Positions 6,445 through 9,806 of a stretch of DNA of 9,806 nucleotides are shown in pieces. This stretch comes from Gammaproteobacteria bacterium (GTDB lineage Bacteria; Pseudomonadota; Gammaproteobacteria; Eutrophobiales; Eutrophobiaceae). The stretch covers positions 1-9,806 of the forward strand of contig JAAZZI010000022.1 in NCBI GenBank assembly GCA_014239225.1, written 5' to 3'. The translations under genes were made by a program, and so were the position numbers. The notes beneath the pieces are model-generated. The model was not told where the DNA came from and ran no database searches. It saw only the letters and a program-made list of their open reading frames with translations. How positions within the stretch are numbered: the first letter of the stretch is position 1; the number at the start of each line of letters is the position of its first letter.

Positions 6445-7740
6445 ATGAGTAGAGAAGGAGAAATTAAGAAACTTGAGCAGGATTGGGCGGAAAATGCGCG
6501 CTGGCAGGGTGTTACGCGTGATTATACTGCCGCTGATGTTGTAAGACTTCGTGGTTCTGTGCAGATTGAGCATACGCTTGCGCGACGGGGCGCAGAAAAA
6601 CTCTGGAAACTAGTTAATGAGGAAGATTATATAAATTGTTTAGGGGCAGTCACTGGCGGACAAGCAGTCCAGCAAGTAAAAGGCGGTATTAAAGCAATTT
6701 ATCTTTCTGGATGGCAGGTTGCGGCAGATGGCAATACATCTGAAACCATGTATCCAGATCAGTCGCTCTATGCAGTTGATTCGGTGCCTACAATGGTAAC
6801 GCGTATAAATAATGCTTTTAAACGCGCGGATGAAATTCAGTGTTCAAAAGATACTGGTAATATTGATTTTTTTGCTCCAATTGTTGCTGATGCTGAAGCA
6901 GGCTTTGGTGGTGTACTCAATGCTTTTGAGTTGATGAAAAATATGATTGAAGCCGGCGCTGCTGGCGTTCATTTTGAAGATCAATTGGCATCAGTGAAAA
7001 AATGTGGGCATATGGGCGGGAAGGTTCTTGTTCCTACCCAAGAAGCAGTTCAAAAGTTAACCGCGGCACGATTAGCCGCAGATATAATGGGTGTCCCCAC
7101 AATTGTTCTTGCACGTACAGACGCAAATGCAGCGGCATTGTTAACATCGGATATTGATAATTATGATAAAGATTTTATTACTGGTGAACGTAGTTCTGAG
7201 GGTTTTTATGAAACAAAAGCTGGGATAGAACAGGCAATTTCTCGCGGCTTAGCTTACGCTCCATACGCTGATTTACTCTGGTGTGAAACAGCCGTACCTG
7301 ATATGGACGAAGCTAAAAAGTTTGCTGAGGCAATTAAGAAAGATTTTCCTGATCAGTTGTTAGCTTATAATTGTTCTCCTTCATTTAATTGGAAGAAAAA
7401 TCTTAATGATTCAGATATTGCAAAATTTCAAAAAGAGCTTGGTGCAATGGGTTATAAATATCAATTTATCACATTAGCTGGTATTCATAATATGTGGTAC
7501 AACATGTTTGAATTAACTCATGATTATGTTCAACGTGGAATGACAGCGTATATTGAAAAAGTACAAGAGCCTGAATTTGCAGCGGTTGATCGCGGTTATA
7601 CGTTTGCCAGCCACCAACAGGAAGTAGGTGCCGGCTATTTTGATGATGTTACAACTGTAATACAAGGAGGCCAATCTTCAGTTACAGCATTAACTGGTTC
7701 TACGGAAGAAGAACAGTTTGATGATACCGCATCAAAATAA
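6445..7740 (+). CDS. aceA: Isocitrate lyase
   Basis: AceA splits isocitrate into glyoxylate and succinate, the first step of the glyoxylate shunt that permits growth on acetate or fatty acids. The 431-residue protein aligns from end to end with the E. coli type (434). Visible motifs are SGWQVAAD (88-95), the metal-binding VADAEAGFGG (147-156), the signature KKCGHMGGK (185-193) with catalytic C187, TGERSSEGF, the active-site NCSPSFNWKKNL, and SSVTALTGSTEEEQF near the end. A seven-residue tail (DDTASK follows the last F) and a slightly shortened loop around 132-140 are the only differences seen. A GGAGGA Shine-Dalgarno 10 bp before the ATG fixes the start. The gene is monocistronic: an intrinsic terminator follows at once. 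Malate synthase (aceB or glcB), needed to complete the shunt, is not in the window. Confidence 0.97.
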   Translation: MSREGEIKKLEQDWAENARWQGVTRDYTAADVVRLRGSVQIEHTLARRGAEKLWKLVNEEDYINCLGAVTGGQAVQQVKGGIKAIYLSGWQVAADGNTSETMYPDQSLYAVDSVPTMVTRINNAFKRADEIQCSKDTGNIDFFAPIVADAEAGFGGVLNAFELMKNMIEAGAAGVHFEDQLASVKKCGHMGGKVLVPTQEAVQKLTAARLAADIMGVPTIVLARTDANAAALLTSDIDNYDKDFITGERSSEGFYETKAGIEQAISRGLAYAPYADLLWCETAVPDMDEAKKFAEAIKKDFPDQLLAYNCSPSFNWKKNLNDSDIAKFQKELGAMGYKYQFITLAGIHNMWYNMFELTHDYVQRGMTAYIEKVQEPEFAAVDRGYTFASHQQEVGAGYFDDVTTVIQGGQSSVTALTGSTEEEQFDDTASK

Positions 7741-7760
7741 ATTTATTACTGATTATTCCG

Positions 7761-7794
7761 AAACCCGAAAGGCTATAATCTTTCGGGTTTTTTT
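7761..7794 (+). terminator. Strong intrinsic terminator of aceA
   Basis: AAACCCGAAAG (7761-7771) pairs perfectly with CTTTCGGGTTT (7780-7790) around an 8-nt loop, and the 3' arm runs into a T tract (7788-7794). It lies 20 bp after the aceA stop and insulates ffs and dnaX from aceA transcription. The A-rich 5' side could also allow termination in the other direction. Confidence 0.95.
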
Positions 7795-7828
7795 ATATTT
7801 ATCATTCATGATTGAAACCCCTTACCTT

Positions 7829-7837
7829 TGTTATACT
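7829..7837 (+). promoter_or_regulatory. Extended -10 promoter of the SRP RNA gene
   Basis: TGTTATACT is an extended -10 element (TGn then TATACT). It would start transcription near 7844, about nine bases before the mature RNA end, which fits the 5' trimming by RNase P known for precursor 4.5S RNA in E. coli. TTGAAA at 7812-7817 resembles a -35 box but is only 14 bp away, so the extended -10 probably carries the promoter. Confidence 0.5.
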
Positions 7838-7852
7838 GGATGTTTCATTTAT

Positions 7853-7967
7853 GGTGACTCGTACCGGACTCCTCGCAACATCAGATTGTGAATTCCGTCA
7901 GGCCTGGAAGGGAGCAGCGGCAGCAGTGGACATGTGTGCCGGGGTAAGAACGGTACGGGCCGCCACC
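7853..7967 (+). ncRNA. ffs: Signal recognition particle 4.5S RNA
   Basis: This is the RNA of the bacterial SRP, which with Ffh targets nascent membrane proteins to FtsY and the translocon. The conserved apical hairpin is plain at about 7896-7919: GTCAGGCC, then the GGAA tetraloop, then GGGAGCAGC, followed by the downstream GTGTGCCGGGGT element (7934-7945). The outer stem closes the molecule: GGTG (7853-7856) pairs with CACC (7964-7967), and CGTACCG (7860-7866) with CGGTACG (7951-7957). The resulting 115-nt length matches the short 4.5S class without an Alu domain (E. coli 114 nt). Ends are set from the pairing and may be off by a few bases. No U-tract terminator follows, so transcripts may run on towards dnaX. 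The ffs-dnaX order also occurs in other bacteria. Confidence 0.95.
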
Positions 7968-7996
7968 TATAAAAAGGTTACTAATTTACCTAATAT

Positions 7997-8027
7997 TTGC
8001 CGAGAACAATTCCTGATGTATTATAAT
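7997..8027 (+). promoter_or_regulatory. Candidate dnaX promoter
   Basis: TTGCCG (7997-8002) and a perfect TATAAT (8022-8027) are 19 bp apart, a slightly long but workable spacing. Transcription would begin near 8034, leaving a leader of about 36 nt. This lies between ffs and dnaX and supports translation from ATG 8070 rather than any upstream start. Confidence 0.45.
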
Positions 8028-8069
8028 CACTTCACAGACAATAATTTTAATAAAGATCCAAATTTTACT

Positions 8070-9659
8070 ATGAGTTATCAGGTACTTGCCCGTAAATGGC
8101 GACCAAAAACGTTTGATGATATGGTCGGTCAGTCACACGTTTTAAAAGCATTATCGAATGCATTGGACCAGAATCGTCTACATCATGCATATCTTTTTAC
8201 CGGTACACGAGGCGTAGGTAAAACCACCTTAGCGAGAATTTTAGCGAAATGCCTAAATTGCGAACAAGGAGTTAGTTCAAAGCCTTGCGGAAAATGCAAT
8301 TCTTGTATTGCAGTCGATGAGGGAAGATTTATCGATTTGATTGAAGTAGATGCTGCCTCACGCACAGGAGTTGATGACACTAGGGACTTGTTAGAAAACG
8401 TCGCATATGCACCAACAATTGGCAGATATAAGGTCTATCTAATTGATGAGGTTCACATGTTTTCCAAGAGTAGTTTTGCTGCAATATTAAAGACACTTGA
8501 AGAACCCCCGCTACACGTTAAATTTGTGTTTGCAACAACAGAAAATAAAAAAATCCCACCTACAGTTTTATCACGTTGTTTGCAGTTTAATTTAAATCAC
8601 TTATCGGCTGATCAAATTAATAAGCAAATCGAAATGATCTTAAATGCTGAAAATACTGTTTATGATAAACCATCGATAGAATTAATTGCACGCGGTGCCG
8701 CTGGCAGCATGAGAGATGCTTTAAGTTTATTAGATCAAGCAATTGCATACTGTAATAGCGTACTTAGAGAATCAGAAGTACGTATGTTATTAGGGACTAT
8801 TGATAACGAAGATTTGAATGGCCTTATACAATCACTAATTAATTCAGATCCAGAGGCACTATTAAATACAATTGAAACAATAGCATTAAAAAATCCAGAC
8901 TATGATGCATTGTTGGCAGAGTTGTTGAGTTTGCTGCAAAAGATAGCAGTCATTCAATTGTTACCAGAAGATTCTAAAAATATACTTAAATCAGACAAGA
9001 CATTAGTCAAATTTGCTCATGCAATGAAAAAAGAAGAAACGCAACTTTATTACCAAATCGGGATGATGGGACGTAAAGATCTTTATTTTTCACCAGATGC
9101 AAAATCTGGATTAGAAATGATTATGATTCGTATGCTGGCATTTAATCCAACCACAATAGATGAAGAAATTAAAAAAAAACAAATAACTAATTCATTTAAA
9201 GAAATAAGTGATGATTTAAACGACGCACCTATTGAAAATAAAGAGCAAAAAGAAATATCAGAGACTGTATGTATAAATCATTCAGGCGGTACTTGGGAGA
9301 ATATAATAAATGAAATGCAGTTGGTTGGACTGGTAAATGAACTTGCTCGGAATTGTACTTTAAAATCGCAAGATAAAAATAAAGTCGAATTATCATTATC
9401 CCCCTCTTATAAACATATACTCAATCAAAATTTAAATTCTCGCCTTGCAGAAGCCATAAAAGAAAAATTCGGATCAGAAGTTAAATTAATTATTACTGTT
9501 GAGGAGTCTGATGATGAATCCCCATCTTCGGCTGATGCAAGAGTTAAACAAGAATTAAAAAATGTTGCTAAAGAAGCGGTAAAAAATGACCCAGATGTGA
9601 AATTATTACAAGATACATTTGATGCAACAATAGATCAGGATTCAATACAACCACAATAA
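8070..9659 (+). CDS. dnaX: DNA polymerase III subunits tau/gamma
   Basis: DnaX is the ATPase of the clamp loader; its full-length form, tau, also binds the polymerase core and DnaB helicase. From MSYQVLARKWRPKTF the protein is 529 residues. It carries Walker A GTRGVGKT (45-52), zinc-binding C64, C73, C76 and C79, Walker B VYLIDEVH (122-129), and the SRC motif with arginine finger R169, all numbered as in E. coli. The clamp-loader domain III ends near 360. A charged linker follows, and a C-terminal tau region ends in DPDVKLLQDTFDATIDQDSI (508-526). Tau is shorter than in E. coli (643), mainly in the linker. An A9 run at codons 368-370 could allow slippage to a gamma-like form. The frame is open back to 7812, but that extension only translates ffs. 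No strong Shine-Dalgarno is seen. ybaB follows after 32 bp. Confidence 0.95.
   Translation: MSYQVLARKWRPKTFDDMVGQSHVLKALSNALDQNRLHHAYLFTGTRGVGKTTLARILAKCLNCEQGVSSKPCGKCNSCIAVDEGRFIDLIEVDAASRTGVDDTRDLLENVAYAPTIGRYKVYLIDEVHMFSKSSFAAILKTLEEPPLHVKFVFATTENKKIPPTVLSRCLQFNLNHLSADQINKQIEMILNAENTVYDKPSIELIARGAAGSMRDALSLLDQAIAYCNSVLRESEVRMLLGTIDNEDLNGLIQSLINSDPEALLNTIETIALKNPDYDALLAELLSLLQKIAVIQLLPEDSKNILKSDKTLVKFAHAMKKEETQLYYQIGMMGRKDLYFSPDAKSGLEMIMIRMLAFNPTTIDEEIKKKQITNSFKEISDDLNDAPIENKEQKEISETVCINHSGGTWENIINEMQLVGLVNELARNCTLKSQDKNKVELSLSPSYKHILNQNLNSRLAEAIKEKFGSEVKLIITVEESDDESPSSADARVKQELKNVAKEAVKNDPDVKLLQDTFDATIDQDSIQPQ
9171..9179 (+). promoter_or_regulatory. A9 tract in dnaX, candidate slippage site
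   Basis: Nine consecutive A residues encode K368-K370 just after clamp-loader domain III. An extra A in the transcript leads to TAA at 9188-9190 (product about 373 residues), and a lost A leads to TAA at 9184-9186 (about 371 residues). Thermus dnaX makes gamma by transcriptional slippage on a nine-A run, and E. coli uses A AAA AAG ribosomal frameshifting. I see no upstream Shine-Dalgarno-like stimulator and no strong hairpin downstream, so a transcriptional mechanism would be the more likely one. Confidence 0.4.
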
Positions 9660-9691
9660 AATTTATTTATTATTTATGAGGGAATAGAACA

Positions 9692-9806
9692 ATGAAAGGT
9701 GGTATTAACAATATAATGAAACAAGCCCAAGAGATGAAGGTTAATATGGAGAAAGCAAAGAAGGAGCTTTCAGAAACAGAAGTTATTGGTCAATCTGGCG
9801 GAGGCA
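9692..9806 (+). CDS. ybaB: Nucleoid-associated protein, YbaB/EbfC family (partial, 3' end outside window)
   Basis: The first 38 codons are present and the gene continues past the window edge. MKGGINNIMKQAQEMKVNMEKAKKEL matches the start of the YbaB/EbfC family, small (about 105-110 residue) dimeric DNA-binding proteins, whose first part is an amphipathic helix with the conserved MKQAQ(Q/E)M motif, followed by VxGxSGxG (here VIGQSGGG, 31-38). A GAGGG Shine-Dalgarno (9678-9682) lies 9 bp before the ATG. The dnaX-ybaB-recR order is widespread in bacteria, so recR is expected next. Cotranscription with dnaX is likely, since the gap is 32 bp and has no terminator. Confidence 0.93.
   Translation, partial: MKGGINNIMKQAQEMKVNMEKAKKELSETEVIGQSGGG

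Noticed and set aside
8183..8380. Minus-strand 65-codon frame inside dnaX
   Set aside because: Complement of the Walker A and zinc-site region of dnaX, with no independent support.

Overview
This is an AT-rich stretch of ordinary bacterial chromosome. The organism is almost certainly a gammaproteobacterium. ClpS and the DnaX N-terminal domain share residue numbering with E. coli at the functional positions I compared from memory. AceA is the E. coli-type isocitrate lyase. A short 4.5S-type SRP RNA sits just upstream of dnaX, followed by the ybaB/EbfC gene. I cannot place the genus. There are no insertion sequences, phage genes, CRISPR arrays, tRNAs or signs of an island.

Layout from left to right. 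(1) A leftward, exported methyltransferase-like gene (19-483) that looks frameshifted near its end. (2) A rightward pair: pgpA (phospholipid synthesis) and a secreted lytic transglycosylase (peptidoglycan cleavage), 28 bp apart. (3) Leftward ilvD (branched-chain amino acid synthesis), whose stop codon directly abuts the transglycosylase stop. (4) Leftward clpS-clpA, the N-degron adaptor and its unfoldase, with a probable terminator after clpA. (5) A 352-bp divergent control region holding a hairpin in the clpS leader, a 12-bp palindrome, a perfect -10 box and a possible tiny ORF. (6) Rightward aceA (glyoxylate shunt), closed by a strong intrinsic terminator. (7) The SRP RNA gene ffs with its own extended -10 promoter. 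(8) dnaX with its own promoter, followed 32 bp later by the start of ybaB, which runs off the window.

The genes are mostly independent housekeeping units; clpS-clpA and dnaX-ybaB are the clear functional or operonic pairs. I found no convincing undescribed multi-gene system. The best leads are a nine-A tract in dnaX where both alternative frames stop at once, which would suit production of a short gamma-type subunit by slippage; the decaying methyltransferase gene; and the structured clpS-aceA intergenic region. The true dnaX start is ATG 8070. The open frame extends back to 7812 only because it reads through the SRP RNA gene.
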